Shown here piece by piece: positions 34,100 through 42,850 of a stretch of 64,000 nucleotides of DNA (its first letter is position 1; each line of letters begins with the position of its first letter). Made by a program: the position numbers and the translations under genes. The notes under the pieces were generated by a model that did no database searches, had not been told where the DNA came from, and was given only the letters and a program-made list of their open reading frames with translations. Where the stretch lies: contig CAZWXD010000006.1 of NCBI GenBank assembly GCA_964638035.1, forward strand, positions 57,002 through 121,001. The letters are read 5' to 3'. Source of the DNA: JAGGAG01 sp964638035 (GTDB taxonomy: Bacteria; Gemmatimonadota; Gemmatimonadetes; Gemmatimonadales; GWC2-71-9).

Positions 34100-35701
34100 C
34101 TACGGCGTGGCGGGAGGCCGCTTGACCGCAATCCGCGCGAGCAGGCGCCGCGCCTCGGGAATGCCGAACGCCCGGGTGAGGCCCACGTAGCAGGCGGTGT
34201 AGCCGCCAAACACCACGCCGGCCACCACAATCGGGTTCCACTGGCCCACCGCGAGGAGGAGGACCCACCCGACGAGGACGGCCATGCCGGCCGCGAACCA
34301 GAGCCGTGCCAGGAAGCCCCGGTCAACCGACGGGCGACCGATGCGGCGCGTGAGTTCGCGCCGGAGGAGGGCGAACTCCGTCCAGCCAGCCAGGCTCCCC
34401 GCAAGGGCGAGGCCCGGTGCTCCCCAGGCGGTATCGACGCCCAGCCACTGCGGGGCGGCGACGGCGAAGGTGAGGCCCAGGACGATGCCAAGCGACACCC
34501 GGAGGATCGCGAACCGCATGGGTGTACGCGTGTCCTGCAGCGCGAAGAAGGTGGAGGCATAGAGTCGCCCCAGCGTTCCTGCGAGGAGGCCCACCGCGGC
34601 TGCCGCCAGGATCTGCCAGACGTACACCGCGTCGGCCCGCGAGAACCTGCCGGTCTGGAAGAGCGCGCTGGCCAGGACATGGCCCAGGGCCGCGAAGGAA
34701 CCGACCGCGGGGATGACGAAGTAGGCGATCTGCCGGAGGCCGCTCCCCAGGCGCGCGCGCAAGCTCGCACGCCGCGCCTCCTCGTCACCCGACGCCCCGG
34801 ACATGCGCGTGAGTTCCGCCGTCGAGACCGACATCCCGAACAGGCTGACGGGCAGGTTGTAGAGTGTCTGGGCGTAGGTGATGGCGGCCGGCGCGCCGGC
34901 CGGGAGGAGCGTCGCGATGAGGAGGTCCACGTAGGCACTGATCTGCACCACGCCGCGGCTCGTGAGGGCGGGCAGGAAGTTCCGCACGACGGTGCGGAGG
35001 TGCGCGGCCGTCGCTGGCGACGCGGCCGCGGCGTGCCGCACCACCGGCACGACGCCCGGCAGTTGCACGAGCACCTGCAGGAGGCTGCCCACGACCGATG
35101 CCCAGGCCGCCACCACCACGAGGTCGTAGCCCGCCACCGTCCGGCCCCACCAGAGCAGGGCGCCGATGATCGCCAGGTTCCAGGCAACGGGCGATGCATA
35201 CGACAGGAAGAACCGGGAGTGGCTGTTCAGCACCCCGAGGCACCAGGCTGACAGCACCAGGAGGCCGGCCCCAGGCCACAGGATGCGAACGAGGCGAATG
35301 GTGAGTTCCTGCTTGGGCCCGGTGAACCCGGGTGCCACCAGGTCGATCATCCACGGTGCGAGCGCCACGCCGAGCAGCACGATCACGCTCACCACGAGGG
35401 CCAGCAGCGCGCCCGTCGCCCGCGCCACCCGGGCGGCGCCGGCATCATCCCCCTCGCTCAGCAGCCGGGCATACACCGGGACGAACGAGGCCGAGAGCGC
35501 CCCCTCGCCAAACAGGTTCTGCAGGAGGTTCGGGATGCGGAATGCCGCCACGAAGGCATCGGCGGCATCGGAAGTCCCGAGGAAGTGGCCAAAGACCCGG
35601 AGGCGCACCAGCCCCACGAGCCGGCTCAGGAGGATCCCGAGCGCCACCATGAACGCCGTGCCGGGGCGTCGCGCCCTCACCGGAGGGCCACCGGCCGGCA
35701 C
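34100..35701 (-). CDS. murJ: Lipid II flippase MurJ
   Basis: Flips the peptidoglycan precursor lipid II across the inner membrane. 533 residues with about 14 transmembrane helices, as in the MOP/MviN family. Conserved parts include GLVRLRVFGHFLGTSDAADAFVAAFRIPNLL near the start (read in two pieces), NLFGEGALSASFVPVY, and FFALQDTRTPMRFA. The GTG at 35701 opens the frame shortly before the first helix. It lies 12 bases after the small membrane protein gene. Confidence 0.94.
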   Translation of the reverse strand: MPAGGPPVRARRPGTAFMVALGILLSRLVGLVRLRVFGHFLGTSDAADAFVAAFRIPNLLQNLFGEGALSASFVPVYARLLSEGDDAGAARVARATGALLALVVSVIVLLGVALAPWMIDLVAPGFTGPKQELTIRLVRILWPGAGLLVLSAWCLGVLNSHSRFFLSYASPVAWNLAIIGALLWWGRTVAGYDLVVVAAWASVVGSLLQVLVQLPGVVPVVRHAAAASPATAAHLRTVVRNFLPALTSRGVVQISAYVDLLIATLLPAGAPAAITYAQTLYNLPVSLFGMSVSTAELTRMSGASGDEEARRASLRARLGSGLRQIAYFVIPAVGSFAALGHVLASALFQTGRFSRADAVYVWQILAAAAVGLLAGTLGRLYASTFFALQDTRTPMRFAILRVSLGIVLGLTFAVAAPQWLGVDTAWGAPGLALAGSLAGWTEFALLRRELTRRIGRPSVDRGFLARLWFAAGMAVLVGWVLLLAVGQWNPIVVAGVVFGGYTACYVGLTRAFGIPEARRLLARIAVKRPPATP

Positions 35702-35712
35702 GGGTTGGGAGG

Positions 35713-35994
35713 TCAGTCGCTGGTCGGTGGCAGGGGGGGACGGCGGGGTGTGTCCTCGATCAACCGCTGCAGGAACTGGTTCTCCTCCCGGAGTTCCTGC
35801 ACTGCCCGGTTGAGGTCGTCCACCTCGCCCTCGAGCAACTCGACCTTCTGCCCCAGCGCCACCATGGTGTCGGGCGTCGTGGCTGCCGGGCCCTCGAGGC
35901 GCCGGGCCATGGCTCGCCCTATGGGCGAGTCGAATACGATCCCGAGGATCGGGATGAGGAGTGCCACGAGCAGGAGCAGCGCGATGATGCCCAT
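35713..35994 (-). CDS. Small membrane protein with coiled coil
   Basis: 93 residues: an N-terminal membrane helix (MGIIALLLLVALLIPILGIV), a short basic loop (RAMARRLEG), and a predicted coiled coil (VALGQKVELLEGEVDDLNRA and VQELREENQFLQRLIED) before a Pro-rich end. The layout resembles PspB-like or divisome accessory proteins, but I do not recognise a family. ATG 35994 has GGGGAG at good spacing; the long upstream extension to 36324 is antisense-like read-through of bshC in another frame. Confidence 0.75.
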   Translation of the reverse strand: MGIIALLLLVALLIPILGIVFDSPIGRAMARRLEGPAATTPDTMVALGQKVELLEGEVDDLNRAVQELREENQFLQRLIEDTPRRPPLPPTSD

Positions 35995-36007
35995 CGTCTC
36001 CCCGAAC

Positions 36008-37528
36008 CTAGGACCCGGTTCCCGTGCGCTCAAGGGCCGCGGCGTACCACGCCGAGGCGGAGGCCAGGACCTCATCCAGGAACGCCCGTCCGTACCGGGC
36101 GAGGTACGGCGCCACCGTGAACACCCGCTCCTGCGCCTTGCCGCCCGGCGCGACAGCGCCGCGGGCGCGCGCCAGCTGGCCCAGTTCCGTGTCGCTCCGC
36201 TTGCGGAGGTGCTGCACCAACTTCCGCTCGATGTCAGCGAGGCCGCGCAGGGCCTGGCCGCGCACGCCCTGCACCGTTCGCTCGAGGGTGGGATCGACGG
36301 TCGTGGCGCCCGCCGCGAGTGCATCGTACCCCTGCCCGAGCGATGCCCGTAGCTGCTGGATTGCCTCAGCCACCCCGTCGGGCAAGGCGCTGCGGGCCAG
36401 CCGCGCCTCGAGGGGACCCGGCGCAGCCCTCAGCTCGTCGAGCGACACACCGAGCTTCCCCATGATGCGCTCGGCGCGTGCATCCACCAGGACGCCCGAC
36501 CAGCGGGGCACGGGCTCCTGCCGGGGAATCCCCAGGACGTCGTAGATGGGCGGGGTGAGGGCGAGGTACCGGAGTTCACCCGGGCCCGACACGTAGGCGG
36601 TGGTGGGCAGCAGGGCACTCTCGATGGCCGGACGGAGGAGCACATTGGGAGAGAGGCGCTCCGGCGTGGCCGCCGCAATGGCACCCACGTCGTCGAGCGT
36701 GAGCACTTCCCCGCCCCGCCTCGTCCGGAAGCCGGTTCCGTCACGCAGGAGGCGATCGCGACCGGCACGGCCCTCGAGCATTACCAATGACGCCTCGGGC
36801 GCAAGGGACACTCCCGGGTCCGCACCGGCTGCCGCCAGCATTGCCGCGCGCGGGGCCAGGGCCGCGTTGATGGCCTCGGTGCGCGCGAGGGCCTGCAGGA
36901 GCCACGGTGCTGCGAGGCGCTTCAGCGCCACGCTGCCGGCATCGAGGCAGACAATGCCCCACGGGCACAGCAGCTCCGCCATCGCGCCGGCATAGGCCCC
37001 GCCGATCGTCGCGCTCGCGCGGTAGTGCCGGTGCAACCAGGCCATGGTCTCGGCCGTGAAGTCGCCCTGCAGGTCGCCTTCCAGCAGCCCGAGCGCCTTC
37101 TCGACCTCGGCGCCGAGCGGTTCGCGATACATGGGGGTGAGCGGCGCGTTGGCCGGACGCTCGCGCAGGGTGGCCGTCCGCACGCCGCCATCGGGGAGCG
37201 GCCAGGACGCCGTTGCCGCCTCGGCGAGGTCGTGGTCGTCGGTGGCAAGCCAGAAGACCGGGACGACCGGGACGCCCCAGGCACGGGCGAGGTGGCGCGC
37301 CAGCGCCGCCGCAGAGAGCGCCTTGTAGGTCGTATAGAGCGGTCCGGTGAACAGCCCCGGTTGCTGGCCGGTGGTGATGACCACCGTCCCCGGATCGAGG
37401 AGCCCCGCGCGGGCCTCGGGGATACAGGGACCCACCACGGCAGCCTCCAGCACCCGGGGATCCACCCCGCCGCCGCGGGGTGCCGGCGTGGGGGCGGCAG
37501 GTGCCAGCGGTGTCGTGACGAGGCGCAT
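36008..37528 (-). CDS. bshC: BshC-type bacillithiol biosynthesis cysteine-adding enzyme
   Basis: Expected to add cysteine to glucosaminyl-malate in the last step of bacillithiol synthesis. 506 residues. The family core is visible in VVITTGQQPGLFTGPLYTTY, VPVFWLATDDHDLAEA and MYREPLGAEVEKAL, with YVSGPGELRYLALTPPIYDV further on and a long helical tail. The gene overlaps the methyltransferase stop by one base (TGATG). BshA and BshB are not in the window, so thiol identity is inferred from this one enzyme. Confidence 0.88.
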   Translation of the reverse strand: MRLVTTPLAPAAPTPAPRGGGVDPRVLEAAVVGPCIPEARAGLLDPGTVVITTGQQPGLFTGPLYTTYKALSAAALARHLARAWGVPVVPVFWLATDDHDLAEAATASWPLPDGGVRTATLRERPANAPLTPMYREPLGAEVEKALGLLEGDLQGDFTAETMAWLHRHYRASATIGGAYAGAMAELLCPWGIVCLDAGSVALKRLAAPWLLQALARTEAINAALAPRAAMLAAAGADPGVSLAPEASLVMLEGRAGRDRLLRDGTGFRTRRGGEVLTLDDVGAIAAATPERLSPNVLLRPAIESALLPTTAYVSGPGELRYLALTPPIYDVLGIPRQEPVPRWSGVLVDARAERIMGKLGVSLDELRAAPGPLEARLARSALPDGVAEAIQQLRASLGQGYDALAAGATTVDPTLERTVQGVRGQALRGLADIERKLVQHLRKRSDTELGQLARARGAVAPGGKAQERVFTVAPYLARYGRAFLDEVLASASAWYAAALERTGTGS

Positions 37529-38253
37529 CAGGTGGCGCGCGCGAAGAGGAGCGTGCGGGGGGCGTCGTCGGCCGGCGCTCCGCCGTCATAGTCCCCGAAC
37601 ACGGTGTGCAGGCGCAGGCCCCCCTTCACCAGCATGGCAGCCAGGTCATCGCGGCTGAGCAGCCGCACCCGCTCTACGTGTTCCTGGCCGTTGGGCAGCC
37701 GGATGTGCTTGAGCACGAACCGCCCGTCGGGCGAGAGTGCCCTCGTCACCTGGGCCCCGCCCGTTGCCGGCGCCGCGCTGCCCGCCAGGACCGCGCGGCG
37801 GACGAGGGCCGCGTTGAGGAAATCGAGCACGAGCCAGCCCCCCGGGGCGAGCACGCGCGCCATGCCGGCAATCGTCGCCTCGTGCTCGGCGTCCGTCGCG
37901 AAGTAGCCGAAGCTGGTGAAGAGGCTCAGCACCGCATGGACACTCCCGGATCGCACCGGAAGGTGCCGCATGTCCGCCCGCACCAGCGGCGCCGTCGTTT
38001 CTGCGCGTGCGCGGCGAAGGAGCGGAAGGGAGAGGTCGAGCCCGATGTAGGCCACGCCGGCCTCGCGCGCGGTGGCCGCGTGCCGTGCCGGGCCGCACCC
38101 CACGTCGAGGACCCGCCATCCCGGCCCCCACCCCGTGACCCGGCCAACCAGGCGCATGAGCTGCGCCGCCTCGGCGGCGTCGCGGTGGGGATAGAGGGCG
38201 AGGTAGTCCTCGGTGAACCACGTGGCGAACCAGTCGGCCAGGGGCATCGTCAC
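37528..38253 (-). CDS. Class I SAM-dependent methyltransferase
   Basis: 241 residues with a Rossmann methyltransferase fold: motif I VLDVGCGPARHAATAREAG (about 48-66), YIGLDLSLPLLRRA, VRADMRHLPVRSGSVHAVLS and APGGWLVLDFLN. The C-terminal part is beta-rich. Substrate unknown; the family style resembles small-molecule or ubiquinone-type methyltransferases. GTG 38253 is listed; ATG 38247, two codons later, is also plausible. It lies between rlmH and bshC in the same direction. Confidence 0.8.
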   Translation of the reverse strand: MTMPLADWFATWFTEDYLALYPHRDAAEAAQLMRLVGRVTGWGPGWRVLDVGCGPARHAATAREAGVAYIGLDLSLPLLRRARAETTAPLVRADMRHLPVRSGSVHAVLSLFTSFGYFATDAEHEATIAGMARVLAPGGWLVLDFLNAALVRRAVLAGSAAPATGGAQVTRALSPDGRFVLKHIRLPNGQEHVERVRLLSRDDLAAMLVKGGLRLHTVFGDYDGGAPADDAPRTLLFARAT

Positions 38254-38259
38254 CCGCGC

Positions 38260-38694
38260 CTACTTGTGGTACGGTTCGCCCCGCAGGATGGTCCCCGCCC
38301 GGTACAACTGTTCGAGGACGACGACACGCGCGAGTTCATGCGGCAAGGTAAGCGGGCCGAGGCTCCACCGGAGCCGGGCACCCTGGAGGAGCCGCGGGTG
38401 GAGGCCGTGCGACCCGCCCACGAGCAGCGCCACCGGCTGCGCGGCCAGCCGCCAGGCGTCAAGCTCGCCGGCCAGGTCCTCACTGGAGAGCTGTCGCCCG
38501 GCCCGGTCGAGGGCCACCACGAACGCGCCGGCGGGCAGGCGCGCCTGAAGGCGGTCCGCTTCGGCCTCGATGCCCACCTCCCGCACCTCGACCTCTTCCC
38601 AGGCCAGGTGGGGCCGGAGTCGCCGCACGTAGTCGTCGGCGGCGGCGCGGTAGCTGGGGCGCAGCTTCCCGACGGCCAGGAGCGTGAGCCTCAC
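38260..38694 (-). CDS. rlmH: 23S rRNA (pseudouridine-1915-N3)-methyltransferase RlmH
   Basis: SPOUT methyltransferase acting on helix 69 of 23S rRNA. 144 residues, slightly shorter than the E. coli protein (155). The knot region has VALLVGGSHGLHPRLL and ALDRAGRQLSSEDLA; the C-terminal LTLPHELARVVVLEQLYRA and RGEPYHK are the conserved tail. GTG start at 38694, three bases after the gdh stop. Confidence 0.94.
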   Translation of the reverse strand: MRLTLLAVGKLRPSYRAAADDYVRRLRPHLAWEEVEVREVGIEAEADRLQARLPAGAFVVALDRAGRQLSSEDLAGELDAWRLAAQPVALLVGGSHGLHPRLLQGARLRWSLGPLTLPHELARVVVLEQLYRAGTILRGEPYHK

Positions 38695-38697
38695 GGC

Positions 38698-40005
38698 TCA
38701 CGCATACATGCCGCGAAGCTTGTGCACCGCGGCGACCCGTTCCATCGCCAGCATGTACGCCCCGATGCGCATGTTGACGCCATGGCGGTCCGCCATCCCG
38801 GCCACTTCGTCGAAGGCGCCGTCCATGATGCGCTCGAGGCGCTGGTTCACGGTGTCGAGGTCCCAGAAGTACCCGCCCCGGTCCTGCACCCACTCGAAGT
38901 AGCTCACGGTCACGCCGCCGGCATTGGCGAGGATGTCGGGGATCACGAAGATGCCCTTCTCCTCCAGGATCCGGTCGGCGTTGGCGGTGGTCGGGCCGTT
39001 GGCGCCCTCGCAGATGATCCGTGCCTTGACGTCAGCCGCGTTCTTGCTCGTGATCACGTTCTCGAGGGCGGCGGGCAGCAGCACGTCGCAGTCCACCGTG
39101 AGCAACTGCTCGTTGGTGATGGCATCGGCACCGGGCGCGCCCTCCAGGAAGCGATGCTCGCGGACCCAGGCCTGCAGGCTGGCGAGGTCCAGGCCCTTTG
39201 CGTTGTACAGGCCGCCCGTCTTGTCGCTCACCGCCACGACCCGGGCGCCCTGCTCCGCGAGCAGTTGGGCCGCGATCGAGCCGACGTTGCCGAAGCCCTG
39301 CACCGCCACACGCGCGCCCTGCAGCGGCATGCCCAGGCGGTGGAGCGCCTTGCGCGTGACAAGCATGCATCCCCGCCCGGTGGCCTCGCGCCGGCCGAGC
39401 GACCCGCCCATCTCCACCGGCTTGCCGGTCACCACCGCGGTCACGGTATGCCGCTTGTGCATCGAGTAGGTGTCCATGACCCAGGCCATGACGCGCTCGT
39501 TGGTGTTCACGTCGGGCGCCGGGACGTCCGAGTCGGGGCCCAACATCTCGATGATGGCCGAGGTGTAGCGACGGGTCAGCTTCTCCAGCTCCATGAGCGA
39601 CATCTGCGACGGGTCGCAGATCACGCCGCCCTTGGCGCCGCCGAACGGGATGTTCACCACCGCGCACTTCCAGGTCATCCACGCCGCCAGCGCCTTCACC
39701 TCATCCAGGCTCACGTTCTGGTCGAAGCGGATGCCGCCCTTTGCGGGCCCGCGCGACGAGTTGTGGATCACCCGGTAGCCGGTGTACACCTCGACCTCAC
39801 CGTTGTCGCGCAGGATCGGCACCGAGACAATCACCTGCTTCTCGGGGTGCCGGAGAACCTTGTAGAGCCCCGGGTCCAGGCTCAGGCGCCCAGCGGCGTA
39901 GTCGAAGCGGGACATCATCGCCTCGTAGGGATTGTCCTCGGACAGGAAGCGGTCCTTGTCGGGCTGGATGATGGGGCGCCCAGCGTGCGTTGCCACGGAA
40001 GTCAT
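38698..40005 (-). CDS. Glutamate dehydrogenase (Glu/Leu/Phe/Val family)
   Basis: NAD(P)-dependent amino acid dehydrogenase, 435 residues, typical of hexameric glutamate dehydrogenases. The substrate domain has RGPAKGGIRFDQNVSLDEVK and VNIPFGGAKGGVICDP with the catalytic Lys, and the nucleotide domain has VAVQGFGNVGSIAAQLLAEQ. The end NMRIGAYMLAMERVAAV is conserved. Glutamate is the most likely substrate; leucine cannot be excluded and the cofactor is not assigned. ATG at 40005, with lpxK ending 30 bases upstream. Confidence 0.9.
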   Translation of the reverse strand: MTSVATHAGRPIIQPDKDRFLSEDNPYEAMMSRFDYAAGRLSLDPGLYKVLRHPEKQVIVSVPILRDNGEVEVYTGYRVIHNSSRGPAKGGIRFDQNVSLDEVKALAAWMTWKCAVVNIPFGGAKGGVICDPSQMSLMELEKLTRRYTSAIIEMLGPDSDVPAPDVNTNERVMAWVMDTYSMHKRHTVTAVVTGKPVEMGGSLGRREATGRGCMLVTRKALHRLGMPLQGARVAVQGFGNVGSIAAQLLAEQGARVVAVSDKTGGLYNAKGLDLASLQAWVREHRFLEGAPGADAITNEQLLTVDCDVLLPAALENVITSKNAADVKARIICEGANGPTTANADRILEEKGIFVIPDILANAGGVTVSYFEWVQDRGGYFWDLDTVNQRLERIMDGAFDEVAGMADRHGVNMRIGAYMLAMERVAAVHKLRGMYA

Positions 40006-40035
40006 GATTCTCTCGAAGGAATGAGGTAGTGCCCG

Positions 40036-41109
40036 TTACACCCTGGGCGAACGGACGTCCGCACGCCCGAACGCCTGTCCCTGCAGGATCCCGTCCACTG
40101 CCGCGACCACCTCCTCGCCGCCCAGTTCCCACGCCAGCCCGAGGACGGCCACGAGGGGCTCCGGAACGGCGGCGGGCCACCGGTCACGCAACTTCACGGC
40201 ATCCTTCTCGGTCGTCACCACGTGGTCGGCGCGCCGGGCCGCATGCGCCAGCCAGGCGAGGTCCTCGTCGCGGTACTCGTGGTGGTCGTTCCAGGTGGCC
40301 ACCTGCACCTGCGCCCCCGTGCCCTTGACCTGCGCCACGAACGCATCCGGGTCCGCGATCGCCGCCGCCACCACCACGCGGCGGCCCGCGAGTCCTGCAC
40401 CGTCAAACGGCTTTCCGGAGACGAGCCCGTGCAGCCGCGTCACGCTGAGGTGGGCGATGGCCGTGGGTCCGGCCACCCGGCTGGACAGTTCGCGCGCCAG
40501 TTCGCGGGCGACCTCGGCCGACGCTCGCTTGCGGGTCACGATGAGGACGTCGGCGCGGTCGAGGGCGCTGAAACCCTCGCGCCAGGGGCCCGCCGGCACC
40601 GGCCAGCGAACCGCCCGGGTGGTCTCGGCCGCCACCACGGCGATGTTCAGGCTTCGGTCCACATCGAGCCGCTGGTACGCATCGTCCAGCACCACCACAT
40701 CGGCGCCCTGGGTCACGGCTGCAGCGGCGCCTGCCACGCGGTCCGGGTTGGCCACCACCACCGCCTCCGGCACCGAATGCTGGTGCACCCGCGCCTCATC
40801 TCCCCCGGCATACCCGCGCAACAGGATTCCCGGCCGATGGCCCCGTGCCGCCAGGTGTCGCGCAATCCAGATGGCGATCGGGGTCTTGCCAGACCCACCC
40901 ACCGTGAGGTTCCCGACCCCAATGGACGGCACCGGCAGTTCATGCGTCGGCAGCCACCCCCGCCGGTACGCCGTTGTCCGGCCCCACATCACCGCCTTCC
41001 ACAGCCCCGCGGCGGGAATGAGGGGCAGCCGACCGAGCCGCGCCCCCAGGGTGCGGCTGGTCCAGAGCCATCGCAGGATCCGGTGGGAGTCGCCCCGGCG
41101 CCGCTTCAC
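40036..41109 (-). CDS. lpxK: Tetraacyldisaccharide 4'-kinase
   Basis: Inner-membrane-associated kinase that phosphorylates the lipid A disaccharide to give lipid IVA. 357 residues. The P-loop sits in VGNLTVGGSGKTPIAIWIA, preceded by the amphipathic N-terminal segment, and TTEKDAVKL and ILLRGYAGG are conserved. GTG 41109 overlaps the DUF374 acyltransferase stop by four bases. It is the last lpx gene of the cluster; Kdo transferase (waaA) is not present in the window. Confidence 0.94.
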   Translation of the reverse strand: MKRRRGDSHRILRWLWTSRTLGARLGRLPLIPAAGLWKAVMWGRTTAYRRGWLPTHELPVPSIGVGNLTVGGSGKTPIAIWIARHLAARGHRPGILLRGYAGGDEARVHQHSVPEAVVVANPDRVAGAAAAVTQGADVVVLDDAYQRLDVDRSLNIAVVAAETTRAVRWPVPAGPWREGFSALDRADVLIVTRKRASAEVARELARELSSRVAGPTAIAHLSVTRLHGLVSGKPFDGAGLAGRRVVVAAAIADPDAFVAQVKGTGAQVQVATWNDHHEYRDEDLAWLAHAARRADHVVTTEKDAVKLRDRWPAAVPEPLVAVLGLAWELGGEEVVAAVDGILQGQAFGRADVRSPRV

Positions 41110-41732
41110 GCAGCGGCTCCAAGCAGGTTCAGTGCCCGCTCTGCCTCCGCCACCGCAGCCTCCAGGGGCGCCTTGCCGGCAGGTACCGGAATGGGGGCGC
41201 CGTAGCGTACCTGGATCTGCGCGGCCGGTTTCGGGATCATGAAGCGATCCCAGGAATTGAGCCGCCAGGCGCGGCTGGCGGTCGCCCGCACGGGGAGCAT
41301 CGCGACCCCCGCACGCTGCGCCGCGACGGCCGCTCCCGGTCGGAAACTCCGGCGGGGCCCTCGGGGACCGTCTGGGGCGAAGGTGACGCTGGTGCCGCCT
41401 TCCAGGGCCCGTACGGCGGCCCGGAGCGCCTGTGCCCCACCGGCAGATGACGACCCCCGTACCTGCGCGTAGCCCAGGGCACTGGCGAGGTCAGCAAGGT
41501 ACTGGCCGTCCCGCGCCGAACTTACGAGGATGCCGAGCCCACGGTGACGGTGGTGCCAGAGCAGCGGCAGGATCTCCTCGTGCCAGCAGATCACCACGCA
41601 CGTCCGTTCGCCGCGGATGACCGCCGTCGCATCGGGAGTGGGTTCCGGCCGGAACCGCCAGGTGGTCGCGAGGGCACGGAGCACTGGCTGTCCCACCATG
41701 CGAACCGTCCGGGGCCTCAGCCTGATCTTCAT
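41106..41732 (-). CDS. DUF374 lysophospholipid-type acyltransferase, candidate lipid A late acyltransferase
   Basis: 208-residue acyltransferase. The HX4-type active site appears as WHEEILPLLWHHRHRG (His at the start), followed by LVSSARDGQYLADLASALGY, RGSSSAGGAQALRAAVRAL and APDGPRGPRRSFRPGA, all typical of DUF374. Members of DUF374 include a non-canonical late acyltransferase (LpxJ) described in epsilonproteobacteria, as I recall. Its place between lpxB and lpxK, with four-base overlaps on both sides, and the absence of LpxL/LpxM-type genes here make a lipid A acylation role likely but unproven. Confidence 0.8.
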   Translation of the reverse strand: MKIRLRPRTVRMVGQPVLRALATTWRFRPEPTPDATAVIRGERTCVVICWHEEILPLLWHHRHRGLGILVSSARDGQYLADLASALGYAQVRGSSSAGGAQALRAAVRALEGGTSVTFAPDGPRGPRRSFRPGAAVAAQRAGVAMLPVRATASRAWRLNSWDRFMIPKPAAQIQVRYGAPIPVPAGKAPLEAAVAEAERALNLLGAAA

Positions 41733-42850
41733 GCGGCCAGCAGCTCCGCCGCCAGGCCCGCCACGCGGCCGGCCGCGCCGGGTGTGCCGAGGCGGGCACG
41801 AACCTGGGCGAGGCCGTCCCGCTGTGCCTGGCGCGTGGCGCTGTCCACATCGAGCAGCGGGAGGGTCTCCTGCACCAGTCGGTCCGCGGTCACCTTGCCC
41901 TGGAGCAGTTCAGGGACGACCTCACGCCCGGCAACGAGGTTGACGAGGCTGACCCACGGCACCGTGAGGAACCGGTGCATGAGTGCGTAGGTGACGGCGT
42001 TCACGCGGTAGGCCACGACCATCGGGGTATCGGTCAGTGCCGCCTCCAGGGTGGAGGTGCCCGACTTCACGATGGCGGCATCGGCGGCCGACAGGACACG
42101 CACCGAGTCGCCCGGCACCAGTTCAAGCCGACCGGGGTCGGGATAGCGACCGTGCGGCGTGGTTGCCACGATGACCCGGGTGGCCGCCCCCCGCTGCATG
42201 AGCGCGGCGCCTGCCTCGCGGAAGGTGGGCCACAGCCGCTCGACCTCACCCGCCCGGCTCCCGGGAAAGATGGCCAGGACCCGCTCATCGACGCCGATGC
42301 CAAGCGCCGTGCGCGCGGCGGCACGCGACGGCGGTGCGCCCCGGTCGAGGAGGGGGTGCCCCACGTAGCGCGCGTCGAGGCCGACCGAGGCAAAGAATGC
42401 CTCCTCGAACGGCAGGACCACCGCCAGCCGGCTGCAGGCGCGGGCAAAGCGTGCGGCGCGGCCGGGCCGCCAGGCCCAGAGCTGTGGCGCGATGTAGAAC
42501 AGGACCGGGATGCCGGCCCGCCGGGCGGCTTCTGCCACCCGCAGGTGGAACCCTGGATAGTCAATGAGGATGACGAGGTCCCAGGTGTGCCGGGCGAAGT
42601 CTGCCTCCACCTGGCGCAGGAGCCGGACATGGGCCGGGATCTTCCGCACGATCTCCACGCCGCCAAAGGCGGCGACGCCCTCCATCCGCACCTGCACGTG
42701 GGCGCCAGCCTCGGCCATGCGTGGCCCGCCGAAGGCGTCCAGCACCGCACCAGGAAATCGCTGCTTCAGCGCACGGATCACCTCTGCGCCGTGCAGGTCC
42801 CCGGATGGTTCCCCCGCCGAGAGGAAGATGCGCGGCTCCCGGGCCGTCAT
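41729..42850 (-). CDS. lpxB: Lipid-A-disaccharide synthase
   Basis: GT19 enzyme joining UDP-diacylglucosamine and lipid X to form the lipid A disaccharide. 373 residues. SAGEPSGDLHGAEVIRALK opens the protein, with DAFGGPRMAEAG, GVEIVRKIP, IDYPGFHLRVA, FYIAPQLWAWRPGR and KSGTSTLEAAL following in the standard order. ATG 42850 overlaps the oxidoreductase stop. The gene that makes lipid X (lpxH, lpxI or lpxG) is not in the cluster. Confidence 0.96.
   Translation of the reverse strand: MTAREPRIFLSAGEPSGDLHGAEVIRALKQRFPGAVLDAFGGPRMAEAGAHVQVRMEGVAAFGGVEIVRKIPAHVRLLRQVEADFARHTWDLVILIDYPGFHLRVAEAARRAGIPVLFYIAPQLWAWRPGRAARFARACSRLAVVLPFEEAFFASVGLDARYVGHPLLDRGAPPSRAAARTALGIGVDERVLAIFPGSRAGEVERLWPTFREAGAALMQRGAATRVIVATTPHGRYPDPGRLELVPGDSVRVLSAADAAIVKSGTSTLEAALTDTPMVVAYRVNAVTYALMHRFLTVPWVSLVNLVAGREVVPELLQGKVTADRLVQETLPLLDVDSATRQAQRDGLAQVRARLGTPGAAGRVAGLAAELLAA

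Noticed and set aside
32192..35251. Plus-strand open frame of 1019 codons opposite uvrC and murJ
   Set aside because: Antisense shadow of conserved genes; biased composition and no recognisable domain.
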